A stretch of DNA of 64,000 nucleotides from Annona cherimola (taxonomy: Eukaryota; Streptophyta; Magnoliopsida; Magnoliales; Annonaceae): NCBI GenBank assembly GCA_030490835.1, contig CM059971.1, positions 4,596,545-4,660,544 on the forward strand, given 5' to 3'. Of this stretch, positions 1 through 12,201 are shown piece after piece. The translations under genes and the position numbers were made by a program. The notes beneath the pieces are model-generated. The model did not search any database and had not been told where the DNA came from. It saw only the letters and a program-made list of their open reading frames with translations. Position 1 is the stretch's first letter; the number at the start of each line of letters is the position of its first letter.

Positions 1-77
1 ATCAGAATTCTGTGGTCGTCCATATATTCAATCAAGCCTTCGATTTTGTCTGGACATTTGGGGTTATGTACAGGTAG
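1..77 (+). other. possible 3' end of a coding exon (unrecognised)
   Basis: One forward frame from position 3 is open to a TAG at about 75-77 and reads as ordinary protein, ending in FDFVWTFGVMYR. The adjacent string ACAG/GTAGGT also resembles a splice donor, so the same bases could be an exon-intron border. The stretch is less AT-rich than what follows. The family is not recognised and the upstream part lies outside the window. This is a weak call based only on composition and one short open frame; chance is a real alternative. Confidence 0.22.
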
Positions 78-3000
78 GTAACCTATATTTTCATCTCCTC
101 GGAGGATATTGGCTGTCATTTAGAAACTTTTCTTGATTGATTAAGCAGCCTATTTGCTTTATTTTTTAACAGTAGTTGGCCATTTTGGGTAAATTTTTAG
201 GTTTTTCCCAAACGTGATACTTCTATTAAACTTTATTTTTATGTTTGCATTTAATTCTAAAAGTACTCATTTGCGAGTTAACGTCATTAGTTAATATATA
301 AAATTACCAATATGCCTTTCAAATTCAGGATGAGATTGAAAAATTAAATATCATAGCTGTCAGATATTCTAATTGCACATGAATTCTAAATTTTGAATAT
401 CCTAATTTGGTTTTCTACTATTTCATGTCAACATTTATTATTTTAGAACAGGAGTATTTTGGGCATTTTAAAATTTTAACTAATGATTTTTTATGGAATG
501 AGCATTTTTTTAGATTAAATTTAAACGTAGTAAGTATATTTGGAATTTTGAAAACGCCATGAGTATATTTGAAATTAACGCCAAACATATTTAGAAAAAG
601 CCTTAAATTTTTTTCAATGTCCAATTTTCCTTATTTATTATTCCGACACATAATTGTGGTGGGCTGCCATTCAATTTTCTCACCGTTCAAATTTTGCCTT
701 CACATAGCATCACATGCAGCAGTTATAGTTTGACCGCAAATAATGTTGAAGAGAGCTACATAGTTTGCTCCATTTACGATTATTAGCAGCCCACCTCATT
801 TTTTTTTTTTTGATGAAAACGGACATGCCCTATCCCCTCTCCCCACAACTGTAATGGGAGGACAGCCCACCTCATATTTGACTGCAAAAACATTGTTACA
901 TATGTAAACTTTTCTTTTAGACTTTTAGCTCTATTAATTCAAGATTGTAACATATCCACGTCAAGTCTGGAGATATTTTAAGTGAGAATTGAGTCCTAGA
1001 TCCCAATTTAGTTAGGATTGCGAACTCATTTCATATATAATTTTTCCATCTTGTAATAAAAAAAATTTCCATCTAAATTAAGCCAATGATTTTATTGATA
1101 TAAATTTTAAAATTTTAAAATGATATATCATGTTTCAAATTAATGCTAATGAAATTTAAAATTAGATAAAAATAAAATAATTATATTTTTCTATTATTAA
1201 AACTATAAATAAAAATTCAAAATTTATCCCTATAATTCAATGTATGCATATGCGATGCCACTGTTTGGCTCCAGATCCGAACTAAATTTATCACATACTT
1301 TAACATCATGTGTGTATATTTATGGGAAGCCACTTTCCTGCCTTTATCGCACTTTGCTAAAAATAATTTAACATTTTAATTGTCATGCTTTTTCGGTTTT
1401 ACCCCCATATTTTAACTTTTTTACATAACAGTTTTATTTATTTTCACTTTACCCATACCATCAAAAATATTAACTTTTATACTTTCCTACTTCCCACCCT
1501 AAACACGTCACCCAATGCATGTTTATATATTTTTTGATGGAAGTGTATTTATATATTTGATATCAAAATTTTTAAGTAATATATTTAGAGATATTATACA
1601 AAAAAAATTTAAAACCATGTTAAGTATTAAAAGAGTAATGAATCTTATGTCTTACTTGTGTTCTTAAAAAAGGAGTTTATCTATTGGGAGCAATGGTCTC
1701 CACAAATATATGATGGAGCAATGCACCTCCACAAGAATAGATAGGAGTAATGGGTCTCCCCTAAATATTTATAAGAATGTCTCATTACTCTCGAATGTAA
1801 TAAAAATTGAAATGCTTGTAAAATCTATACATAAAAAAGAAATTTGTGTATTTGTGAAGGTCTTAATACATTCAACAAAAATAATGTCTCGAGAAAAGTG
1901 AGTTGAACAGTATTAACTTTCTTATTATTAAAAAATTATTTTAAATAATATATTTAGCTGATATAAATGATTTATAATTCTAGATATAAATATCTTAATA
2001 AATAATTTTTTCGAATTTTCAATAATAATATAAATTTGTTGTAATATCAAAATAAAAATAATGTTGTGAATATAATATATGGCATTGAAGAAGTAGGAAG
2101 TGAGGAAGTAAATATCTTAAAAAACTTGAGAGATTGATGTGATATGAGATGGATAGAGTTTGAATAAATCAAGTTATTTTGTTTAGAGTAGAAAAGTAGG
2201 AGGGAAGACGTAAATATTTTGAAAAGTAAGAGAGTAATATAATAGGATAAGATAAAGTGAAAATAAATTAAATTATTTATATAAAAATGATTAAAATCTA
2301 TACATATAAAATGAAAAAGTAACACCTTGATAGAGCACGGCGATACAGGAAGAGCTAAAAAATGGGTTTCGCACACCAATTGAAGCCATGTTACTTCTAC
2401 AAATGCCTTAATAAAATACGTCGCAAAGTCATAAATCATGATTGACAATGGTAAAAAAAAAAATTTGCTCACCTTTTCCATGTAGCTCTCTATATAACTA
2501 ATGCAGGTTTGGGAAAATTCCATATAAATCTAAAAATTTTATTCATAATTTTATTTATAATTATAGACTTTCAAAAATTCCAAATATACTCACACATTTT
2601 ACCTATTACCTATACCCATGTTGTTAAAAATCTGTTAAATTGGTTATTAGCTTCCTATGAAACAACAAATAAGTCTATTTCTAATTGCAATTTTATATCT
2701 AAAAATTTACATCTAAATAAATTTTTAGTACTTTTAAAACTATAAAATCATATATTATTTAAACATAAATTTGTAGCATTGAGCAAAAATATATTAGGGC
2801 TTAGGTATATTTATCATTTTACAAAGGAGCTAATAGGTTGTTTAACAGATCTCTAGCTAATGGTGCAAGTATAAGTGATAAGTTAGGCAAAATATGTGAG
2901 TATATTGAGAATATTTGAAAATTAATTAATAAAAGTGGAATTAGAGGTAAAATTGGTTGCCATGTGTGAAATTTCTAATCATTTCTTTTTATTTTTTCAT

Positions 3001-3202
3001 ATAATTATTTAACTTTCTAATTTTTTTTTACAACCGTCCTTTACTCATGCAAATTCATCGCAAACGGGAGATAAATAAGCAAAAGTAATAATAGCTCTAG
3101 TGCGTCTTTCTTTTATTGTTTCATTCGGAAACAGCGTTGTAACATCTCTGCTTATATTTTTTAACTAGTCAATCTTGACCAAAATAAAATAAAATTCTAA
3201 AC
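78..3202. other. AT-rich intergenic DNA with decayed MITE pieces
   Basis: No credible gene was seen. Parts of 1,200-2,080 are diverged relatives of 9,700-10,190. The stretch 2,080-2,340 resembles the tail seen at 12,300-12,440. Positions 420-640 and 2,520-2,960 resemble halves of the TTGGGCAAATTTC-ended element at 11,720-12,201. These are old repeat fragments without clear ends. Confidence 0.5.
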
Positions 3203-3211
3203 TGATTACAC

Positions 3212-3785
3212 GGAACGCTATCCCCTGTACCCACTTGGCTTCAATGCACTCAGCTTCAGTTCACTCAGGTACATTAAACCCATTTTAACTCATTTTTTAT
3301 TTTTTTTGAAAATTTTTTTTATGTAAGTGTTAGTCTAAGTGTATTTAACAAATGTATCAATTTTTACCATTTTTAAAGTATTTTAGAAATTTATTTTTTA
3401 TTTTTGAAAAATTAGTGACATTTTAGGTAATCTTGTTAAATATACTTAGATTAACACTTTTTTTTTTTTGATTGGAGGATATTTTACATCATATCTCAAA
3501 TCATATTACATTCAAACCCTGAGACAATTCTAACAAGCTTACAATGGAAGACGACAACAAGCTTCCACACATCAAGTAGGGAGACCACTAGCTCCCATCA
3601 AAGTATAAAGGGGACCACATGCCCCTACCTATATTTGGGTTCAGAATCCCATGTGGGATTCGAACCACACATCGGCTGGGAACGGAAATCCCGTTCCGCA
3701 GCCGATGACTTGTATTCAAAAAATTTAAAAGAACCGAGTAGGTGCACTAAAGCTAAGTGCACCCGATTGCAGGGAATCGCATACC
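3212..3785. mobile_element. Mutator-like MITE, CCCGGG family, copy 1 (carries a SINE-like insertion)
   Basis: The left end begins GGAACGCTATCCCCTG and the right end is its diverged inverted form. Flanking 9-bp sequences TGATTACAC (3,203-3,211) and TGATTGCAT (3,786-3,794) match at 7 of 9 positions, which fits a decayed Mutator-type target duplication. The interior holds the palindromic core with GTGTATTTAAC also found in other MITEs of the window. A SINE-like insert of about 250 bp separates the two halves. There is no coding capacity. Confidence 0.72.
3458..3707 (-). mobile_element. tRNA-related SINE-like element inside a MITE
   Basis: Read on the minus strand, the element starts near 3,707, contains a perfect Pol III B-box match GGTTCGAATCC (3,656-3,666) and ends in a run of A next to the MITE interior at 3,458-3,469. 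A diverged relative lies at 24,750-25,047, where the ends are clear. The head contains a strong hairpin (3,670-3,707) and no obvious A box. The flanking duplication here is too short to be sure of. The call rests on B box, A-tail and relatedness to the second copy. Confidence 0.6.
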
Positions 3786-3882
3786 TGATTGCATTAATTT
3801 ATTTCTTAAAAAAATGCACCCAATTTGTGAACAATAGTAAGCAACGTTTCTTATGACCGAAGACAAATGCTGCACTCCGAGA

Positions 3883-4462
3883 AGGTGTTAATAGTCACAA
3901 TTAACTTATTAACACGTTCATCCAACCTATTTAGAATTGAGTCTGGGTTGAGATTTTTTAATAAATAAGTTATGATCCACCAACCCGTTCAATCGTTTAA
4001 TTAAATAAACGAATTATGATTAAGATTTTATAACCCGTCAACTCATTTAGTAACCCATTTAACCAGTTCAATTCATTTAACTCCATTAAAGTCTTATATA
4101 TAAACCTTATATATATGTGTGCAAACTCTTTGGTTATTTTCTCCCGTCAAGTTTTTTTTTTGCCACCTAATTTCATTTTCCGGCTGTTATCTTAATTTAA
4201 TTTTTCCGTTGTCATCATATTTCAATTGTCCTTATGCCAAAAATACCCCCTCATATCTCTTTTCTAGATCATCATTTACCGAAGTCTACGATTTCAGGTT
4301 TTCTGTGATATAACCTGTTAGCAACTCGCCAACTTATTTATTAAATGAGTTAGAATTAGAGTTTTTTAAATTGATTAATAAATGAATTAGGATTGCGATA
4401 TTTTAAATGAGTTAGGACTATTATTAGGCTTCAACCCTGTCCAACATGATCCGTTAACATCC
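3883..4462 (-). mobile_element. GGGTGTTAAT-type noncoding element, copy 1
   Basis: A moderately repeated element of about 580 bp made of short motifs such as AACTCATTTA and AAATGGGTTA in both orientations. Ends resemble GGTGTTAATAG and its inverse. Related copies lie at about 10,358-10,912, 19,700-20,333, 29,330-29,570 and 61,133-61,735; this one is reversed relative to the 61 kb copy. The superfamily is unknown and no clean target duplication was found here. Confidence 0.55.
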
Positions 4463-6877
4463 TATTATGTCAAAAAATAAACGAGGAAAATTAAACGGTA
4501 AGAAAAACTTTGCCCCCAATGGCCCACCATAGGTGAAATACAAATAGGCTACAATAGCCTACTGGATCCGTCAAGAAAATTTGTTAAATGACAAATAGGC
4601 TACAATAGTCATACTGGGACTCTTTCCTTGATTGTTGGCTCTCTTCGGAAGGGTATCTTCATTACCGTGCAGCTCAATTATTTGAGGCATTGTCATTGAC
4701 TACGATGGTTACGAAACAGAGTCACTTTGATTCTCATACAGTGATGCTCACTTTTCCATTTTTCTATGTGGGAAAAAAATAAAAGAGGGAAATTGAAATT
4801 TGAGGAAAAAACTACCCAAAATGGCACACCACTGGTGAAATTAAGCAAGTAGTCTACCAATGAATGCAGAAAATTTCGTAAATGACAGAGAATGTCTAGG
4901 CAAGGGATTGAAAGAAATATTACATTTATACAAAGATGTGAAGAAACAACTGAAAAGTATGATAACGAGGTAATATGATTAAGGAGGCGCGATAGCATAC
5001 GAATGCATGGCACATCTTTTTTTCAGTTTTTTTTTTTAAATTTTTTTTTGTTTTCTTTTCATTTGCGTCTGGGTCCAAGTGTATATATTTCATATATCAA
5101 ATTTACCATTTTCAAATTATTATATATATATATATTTACCAATTTTCAAAAATCAATAATTTTCACGTCTCCCCCTCTTCTCAGATGGAAAAGGATGAAA
5201 ATTTTTTATTGTTAAAAATTTACAAAAATATGTATAATAATTCAAAATTGATAAATTTTAACATGTACAAATATATATATATATATTTTTTGATAAAGTA
5301 TATGTATATATATTTGAGTGCAAGTATAAATGAAAAGAAAATAAAAAAATATCAGAACTAAAGAAATGAAAGTTGCTAGCATGCTGTGCATTGTATGCTG
5401 CGATGCTCCATAATCATTTTGAATTTTGTCAGTTTTCCCGCTCTTCCTAGACGATGATTGAAAAAAATATGCAGAATGATAGATAATTATTCTTTCCCCT
5501 CGATGCCAATGATTCAAAGTGTATTTTAAAAATATTCGTACTATTTACAATTATTGTTCAGCTCGATTATCTGTCGGGCATTGACACTGACTGTAGTGGT
5601 TACAAAAAAGTCACTTTGGACTCGTCCACTTTCTTCTGTATATTCCCGAGAAAAGCTCCGTAAAGTTGTGAATGGTGGGACAATCCACCAAGTTGTATGC
5701 TTGATGAACTCTGTTCTGACTCGGCTCATTTAATTCATTTTTGATGCCCTTCCGGCTCTCCCTAGCACCAACTACTCTGTTAGGTTGGAGTAAAGACTTT
5801 TACCATTATTATTATTTAAAAAAAAAAAAAAAAAACAGTGATGGTAGGAGTGATGTATGGGTCCAATTTTATTTTTTATTTTTTAAAAAAAGAGTGAAGT
5901 ATGGAAGGAATAAATGAGGAAAAATAAACGGTCAGCCCACCATGGGTGAAATCAAGCAAAGAGGCCACTTGATCAATCCAGAAAAATTTTAAAGTATAAT
6001 AAATGTCCCTGATTTAAAATACAATTGTTTAAATTTTTTAGTTTTTCCTTTTAAAATTATAAGTCTAAATATATATTATCCCTGAACCAAGATTTTTCAT
6101 CTTTGGGTAAATATTTTTTTTTAATTATGCACACAAGGATATTATGGTCATTTTAACCTAGCTACAATGCCCCTATATTTAAAATTCAAAAATTTCACAT
6201 ACCTAAAATGGTAAATCTTGGTTTACATACACCTGGATTTACAATTTCAAGAAACAAAAACTTCAAAAAAAATGCAAACAAATTTGGTCTAAGACTAGTA
6301 AAAAAAGCTCTTTTTCGGTTCGTCATAAATGATCATAACTCGTAGAAGAAGCATGACATTTATATAAAAGGAATATTTTAATACTTAGGTAAGCATGGAA
6401 GCTTTCATTCTTAGCCTGTATTTTAAAATTTTATTTATAATTTTAATAACAGAAATAGAATCGATTACATTCTTTTCTTTTTGCCATGATGCATTTGGGG
6501 ATGTGGTAACTTACTGCTGCTCACACATTGCTAGGGGTAATTTTACATGAGTCCTCCCAAGGGCTTTGCAATGTGCTATAAGTTATGTTATATTTGGCTC
6601 AAAATTTTTACTATATTTTCTTAGATAGATTAATATCCTATACAATTATTTATCTATGCATAAATTGTTCCTAAATAGTTTGCATATTGGAAAAATAACT
6701 ATGCTATTACATTGATTTTGTAACATTTTCTAACGGGGCCTATATGCATAGACAATTTAGGGGAAAAATAGTATTCTAATAAAATAGATAATTCTAAATA
6801 CAATAGATAAACATGTAAAGTTAGCCCGCCAAAAAACATATATTTTTTTATTTTTCAGTTTTTTTTGAACATATAAA

Positions 6878-7159
6878 GGGTATATATGGTAACAAATAAA
6901 AATTATCAAGTTAAAACTTTTCAATTTAAAACTTTTCACTGTCCACAATTATCCTATTTTTTAATTATTTCTTCACATTTTTCTATATAAACTACCCTAC
7001 TTTTCAATCATTTATGCAAAACTACTAATACAACTAACCTATCTATTTTAATTTTATCATATTCACTCCTCATCATTACCCCTATCATATCATATCATTT
7101 AACAACTTCTACTTTCGACAGCTTTTCATCAAAAGTTTTATTCATTTTCAAATACACCC
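6878..7159 (+). mobile_element. Tourist-like MITE T1
   Basis: Begins GGGTATATATGG and ends AAATACACCC. The flanking sequence is TAAA on the left and AAAG on the right. The corresponding site in L2 (about 15,976) is unoccupied and reads TATAAAGTTAGG, so the insertion duplicated about 3 bp. L3 carries the same insertion at 26,576-26,846. Confidence 0.75.
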
Positions 7160-7375
7160 AAAGTTAGGTGTATTTAACCCATAAACTAAATTTTGCCATT
7201 TTTGGATATTTTAAGTTTTTTTTGAATTTTTAAACATAGTGGCATTTTTGTTAATTTTGAACCAAGAATTTACAAAAATGCCACCGTATTCAAAAATTTG
7301 AAAAAAATACTTAAATCATCTAATTGATAAAACTTGATTTATAGATTAAATAACCTAGTTTTACATGTTTATGAA
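7160..7375. mobile_element. fold-back core module with GTGTATTTAAC
   Basis: A near-palindromic stretch. The left arm starts AAAGTTAGGTGTATTTAAC, followed by a GGCATTTTTGTTAATTTT turn, and the right arm is the reverse complement. Equivalent copies lie at about 15,975-16,190 in L2 and 26,850-27,060 in L3. The arms resemble the interior of the CCCGGG-family MITEs. Confidence 0.6.
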
Positions 7376-7505
7376 AAAAATTGAAAAAAATAAAAATATA
7401 TATTTTTTAGATTAGCCCTCTATTAAGAGTGTCACAGTTTGACCCATAAAAAAAAAAAAGAAAAGAGAAGAGTGTCATAGTTAGATAACACTTGCTAACA
7501 TATTA

Positions 7506-7782
7506 GGAGTGTGTTTTATAGTAATAAAAAAATCTCAAAGCTAAAACTTTTCACTCTTCATAATAATTCTATTTTTAATTATTTTTCACATCTTTCTATG
7601 CAACTAACATACTTTTTAAATATTTCTACGCAATTTTTCATATAACCAACTTATTTATTTTAAGTTTATTTTCTTTACTCATCGTCATTATCTCTACCAT
7701 ATCATATCATTCTGTTCAAATTTAAAAATTTTTATATAAAAAACTTTTCATCAAAAAATTTTATCACTTCCCTAACACATCT
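7506..7782 (+). mobile_element. Tourist-like MITE T2
   Basis: Begins GAGTGTGTTTTATAG and ends CCTAACACATCT. It is flanked on both sides by TTA (7,503-7,505 and 7,783-7,785), the usual PIF/Harbinger-type duplication. Copies at the same relative position in L2 (16,200-16,448, left end damaged) and L3 (27,194-27,471) show that it predates the duplications. Confidence 0.75.
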
Positions 7783-8369
7783 TTAGAGTATTAAATACAA
7801 GTTACCATCTTAAAAATAAAAATTAACTTCATTTAGTTTTAGTAAGATTGCATAACTAAGCTTCAAATTAAAAGGATTTAATTAAATAAACTTATATGGT
7901 CCTTGGAAGCACACTAAGGGTTTTCAATATCAATAAGTATTTGAGAAATGAAAGTTAATGTTTATTTAGGTTTGTTCAGCTCTAGTTATCTCGGGATAGT
8001 GTTTGTTGTTTGTTATATTAGCTTTGGTTAACCAAGTCTTTTTATCTAATTTTAAATTGTACAAATATTAATTTGAAACATAATATATCATGTTTAAATT
8101 TTAAAGTCTGTAATATATATGGCGAATAGAATATAAAATTATATGTCCCAAACCTCGATTTAATTACAAGAATTTCGTTGGCTTGACTATAATTAAAAAT
8201 TTTAAAGAAAATTATATTAAAATACATTCACTACTTAGTTGTGAAATTTTAAATATTCTAATTGAATTTTTAATTTTATTTTTCATATATGAAAATTTTA
8301 TGAACCGCACATGAAAATATATTAAATAATTTAGATAATATATTGTAGTTGATGTAAATCATTTGTAGT

Positions 8370-8646
8370 TTTACACCAAAAATTTTTCAAACTAAAATTT
8401 TTCAATTTAAAACTTTCATTCTCTACAACTACTTTATTTTTAATTATTTCTTTATATCTTAATATACAACCACCCTAATTTTCAATCGTTTTTAGGTAAC
8501 TACAAGTACAACTAACCTATTCATTTTAATTTTATTTTTTTATTTTTTATCACTATCCTTGTCTTATGACATCATTTTCTCTCACTCTAGAAACTATTAC
8601 ACCGATAATTTTTTCTTAAAAATTTTATCACTTACAAAACACACCC
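8370..8646 (+). mobile_element. Tourist-like MITE T3
   Basis: The interior matches the T1/T2 family, with CTAAAATTTTTCAATTTAAA near the left and AAAACACACCC at the right. The left terminus is degraded. Equivalents lie at 17,036-17,306 (L2) and 28,060-28,334 (L3). Confidence 0.65.
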
Positions 8647-8689
8647 TTTATTTAAAATACATAAATATATTATCATTGACTACAAAATT

Positions 8690-9060
8690 ACCGGCAAAGC
8701 TCCACATAGAACAACATTCATAAATGACGCAGACTTACTATACAGTTGGCTCCAATTGATCATAAAATGATAATATATTTTATAATTGTTTATTTTATTA
8801 GCATACCAATTTTCATCCAAATTAAATATGCATATGGGTCTCGTATGAAAATGTTACAAAATTAATATAATAAAAGAATTTGATGTATATTTTCATCAAG
8901 AAAATAGTTAGATGTAGATAATAAATTTAAAATTATTTTTTTAGTATATAAACTATCTAAAATATAATTTATGCATAAATAAATGATTATATAAAGTATT
9001 AATATATTTAAGTGCATGTGGAGCTTATTTTGAACCAACTATACACTATTGGCTATATAA
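8690..9060. mobile_element. noncoding inverted-repeat element (TTGGCTCAAAATAAGC type)
   Basis: The left part contains TACAGTTGGCTC and ATCATAAAATGATAA. The right part contains GTGGAGCTTATTTTGA and ACACTATTGGCTATA, so the ends are roughly inverted. Equivalents are at about 17,345-17,750 and 28,370-28,770. Similar ends occur at 38,680-38,900, 62,440-62,890 and 63,526-63,868. It is probably a MITE family; exact borders were not set. Confidence 0.45.
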
Positions 9061-10357
9061 TATTGGTTATATATATATATATATATATATAAGTTTTTAA
9101 TACTCTCAAGTTTAACAAGATTTACATACTTAATGTATATATGTTTTTAATACCACTCAAGATTAACAAGATTTACATATTTAAAATGAAGTTATATATT
9201 TATATTTTGTTCGTTGTATATAAAACAAAATGTTCAAGCGCATTCGAACTATTGCAGTCCACTACAAAATAAGCCCGATGTGATCGTGAACTTAACATCT
9301 ACCTGACCCATCGTTTTTAGATTCATTTACTTTAATTGAATACCAATTTTCATCCAAAACAAACATGCATACCAGCCCCATTTTAAAATTGTATAAAATC
9401 AATATAATAAAGTCGTTTAACACAAATATAGATTTTAAAATTATTTTTTACTTATAATTTATCAAAAATATGATTTTTAATAAATAACTCTTATATAATG
9501 TCTTATTACATTTTGACTTTCGTGGGTTCCATTTTGCAGTAGACTTCAACGTCATTCGATGTAGTTCGACATGACATGAAGGGTTCTCATATAAATTACA
9601 AATTTTAAAAATAATATATACTATTTTTAAATTGATACTGATGAAATTTAAAATTACGTAAAAATTAAAAGAATGTAATTGTGTGTATATCTATAATTAA
9701 GTTATAGATAAAAATTCAAATTTTATCTTTACGAGTTAACGTATAACCACAATGCTTGGCTGTGGATTCAAATGAAATTTATTAGACAACTTTAATATCA
9801 TGTGCATGTTTATAATTTAATATGAAAATTTTCAAAGTAATATATTTAGACAGATTATATGAAAATTTTGAAACATTATACTTATTAAAAAAAAGTAATG
9901 TGTAATCCATTTTAATATCTGAATAAGACATGGAGACATCTACAAATTCTTAACAAAAATCAAAATAAAGTAGATCAATCCTTTCAAAATTTGTATTAAA
10001 AAACGAGTTGAATGGTATTAATTTTCTTAATATTTTAAATAACATATTTAATTGATATAAATTATTTATAATTCTAGTTCTAAATATTTTAATAATTAAT
10101 TTATTTTTGATAATAATCATTTTGAATATTTCACTTAAAATAAATATAACATTAAAAAAGAAATTAACGTTGTAAATATTTGACATTGTGGCAGAAGGGG
10201 GGCGGGATGCACTAACGTTACCGAAGCACCACACTAGCAACTACGTCACGCGACAGAATTATGAGTATGCCTTGAAAAAAGAATGGAAAGAAAAAAGGCC
10301 TTTTCCCACGGGACCTTTACACACACCAATGGGTGCAAAGGGATTGGATTGGAAGTG

Positions 10358-10912
10358 TTAGAACTTTATCCTAATTTTAATTCTAATTTATTTAAAATAT
10401 CTTAATCTTTATCCATTTATTAACTCATTTAAAAAATAACTCATTTAATAAACAGTTTAGCGGATTATTAACGGGTTGTATATTAAATGACCCGAACACT
10501 TAAACTCTCACATATAATAATCTCACAAGAAGAGACAAGAGGGTATTTTTAGGGCAAAAGAAATGGAAACAGTGCAGTAATAAGAAAAATGAAATTAGGA
10601 CAGTAGTGTAAAAATAAAAATTAGGTGACAGGAGGAAGATTTAGCTGGAAAAAATAACTTAAGGATTTACATTCGTATATATACAACTATAATGGGTTAA
10701 ATAAATTAAATGAGTTGAATCGATTAAATAAGTTAAATGGGTTATTAAATGGGTTGATTGGTTATAAAATCTCAACCTTAACTCGTTTATTTAATCAAAT
10801 GATTAAATGAGTCTGCGGATCATAACTCATTTATTTTAAAATCCTAATCCAAACTTATTTATAAATAGGTTGAACAAGTGGGTTAACGGGTCAACCATTA
10901 CCATTAATACCC
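10358..10912 (+). mobile_element. GGGTGTTAAT-type noncoding element, copy 2
   Basis: Same family as 3,883-4,462: AAATGGGTTATTAAATGGG and TGAGTCTGCGGATCATAAC motifs, right end ACCATTAATACCCTTACTCC. It is shared with L2 (about 19,700-20,333), so it predates the duplication. Confidence 0.55.
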
Positions 10913-11042
10913 TTACTCCTACTTTTGTGGATTGTAACAATTGACTGACCATCCTAACCGCGTCCTACACTTTCAAATATAAATACTCTTCTTTCCACAC
11001 GAAAAAATACCCTTCTTTTCAATCATTTTTATGCATTTTTAC

Positions 11043-11583
11043 TAGGGGTGGGAATCGGGGCGGGTCGACCAGTGACCCGCCCCGCCCCGACCCTGTTTAA
11101 TACCGGGGGACGATCGGGATTGCATACTCGGCGGGGCGGGTCGGGGCAAAAATGTGGCTTTTAACAGGATGGTTGGGCGGGTCAAGGCAGGTCGAGGCGG
11201 ACCTACCTACTAACCCGTTTTATGATATTTTACATTAAAAAGAAAAACCTCATTCAATGCTAATATTCATATTTTATTTAATTATTTATATTTACTTTGA
11301 CTAATTAATAATAGATTCAAGCATATAGTAGTTAAATTTAATATAAATTTGTCTTTATACTTGAGAGTTTTATAAATTTTTAAAAATTTCTTACTTGACC
11401 CATAGTTTTTTGCTGGACCCGTTGATCCGATACTGACCCGAATTTTGTCCCGAGACCTAGTAGAAAAAAGTAAGGGTCAAACCGACCTTGTCTCGACCCG
11501 GTATAAAATAAGGGTCAAACTAGATTTTTGAAAAGGAGGGTTAGGGTTGGGCACACCCTGACCCGCCCTGATTCCCACCCCTA
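11043..11583. mobile_element. hAT-like MITE with perfect 8-bp target duplication
   Basis: The termini are TAGGGGTGGGAATCGGGGC and its near-exact inverse. The 8-bp sequence ATTTTTAC flanks both sides (11,035-11,042 and 11,584-11,591). The same site in L2, near 20,430, reads GCATTTTTACTACATAAT with no insertion. It has GC-rich arms (GGGGCGGGTC) and no coding capacity. TAGGGGTG termini and 8-bp duplications are typical of hAT elements. Confidence 0.88.
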
Positions 11584-11719
11584 ATTTTTACTATATAATG
11601 ACTTCACTTTTCAATCATTTATGCATATTTTTTCATACAAATTTTTTTATTCCTAATTATTATTCTTGTCTTATCACATTCATGTCTTACCTTTCCTATA
11701 CTTTTTCGTAAATAACTTT

Positions 11720-12201
11720 TTGGGCAAATTTCTTATACATCAATGAATTTTATCCCTAATTCTACTTATACGCATAAATTTTTAAGAATGTCTCCTATGC
11801 CCATAAATGTTCATCTTAATTTCACACATGCCCATGCCATTAATGATTCGTTAAAAAACTATTACCTTCTTGTGAAATGACAAATATATCTATATCTAAT
11901 TATGATTTTATATCTAAAAATTTATATTATAATGATTTTTAGTAACTCTATAATTACAAAATAATATATTATTTAAACACGAATATTTAACTTTGAGTAA
12001 AGTAATATCAAATTATATTAGGACTTAGGAATTTTCGTCATTTGATAAGAGAGCTAACGACCTGATTACTGAATTGCTAATGGCGTGAGTATATGTAAAA
12101 TTAGGATAAAAATTTATAAGTCTATGACACATTTTTTAAATTTTCATGAGGATAATTGAAATTAAAGGTAAAATTTATAAGCATAAGTGGAATTTGCCCA
12201 A
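11720..12201. mobile_element. inverted-repeat MITE, TTGGGCAAATTTC ends
   Basis: The left end is TTGGGCAAATTTCTTATAC and the right end GTGGAATTTGCCCAA. The arms carry matching strings such as CTACTTATACGCATAAAT and its inverse. The L2 copy (about 20,560-20,980) has lost part of its middle, and L3 keeps only the right arm (29,580-29,710). Confidence 0.65.

Noticed and set aside
2047..2523. 158-residue minus-strand frame
   Set aside because: Phe/Leu/Ile-rich translation of AT-rich repeat DNA related to 12,300-12,440; no domain.
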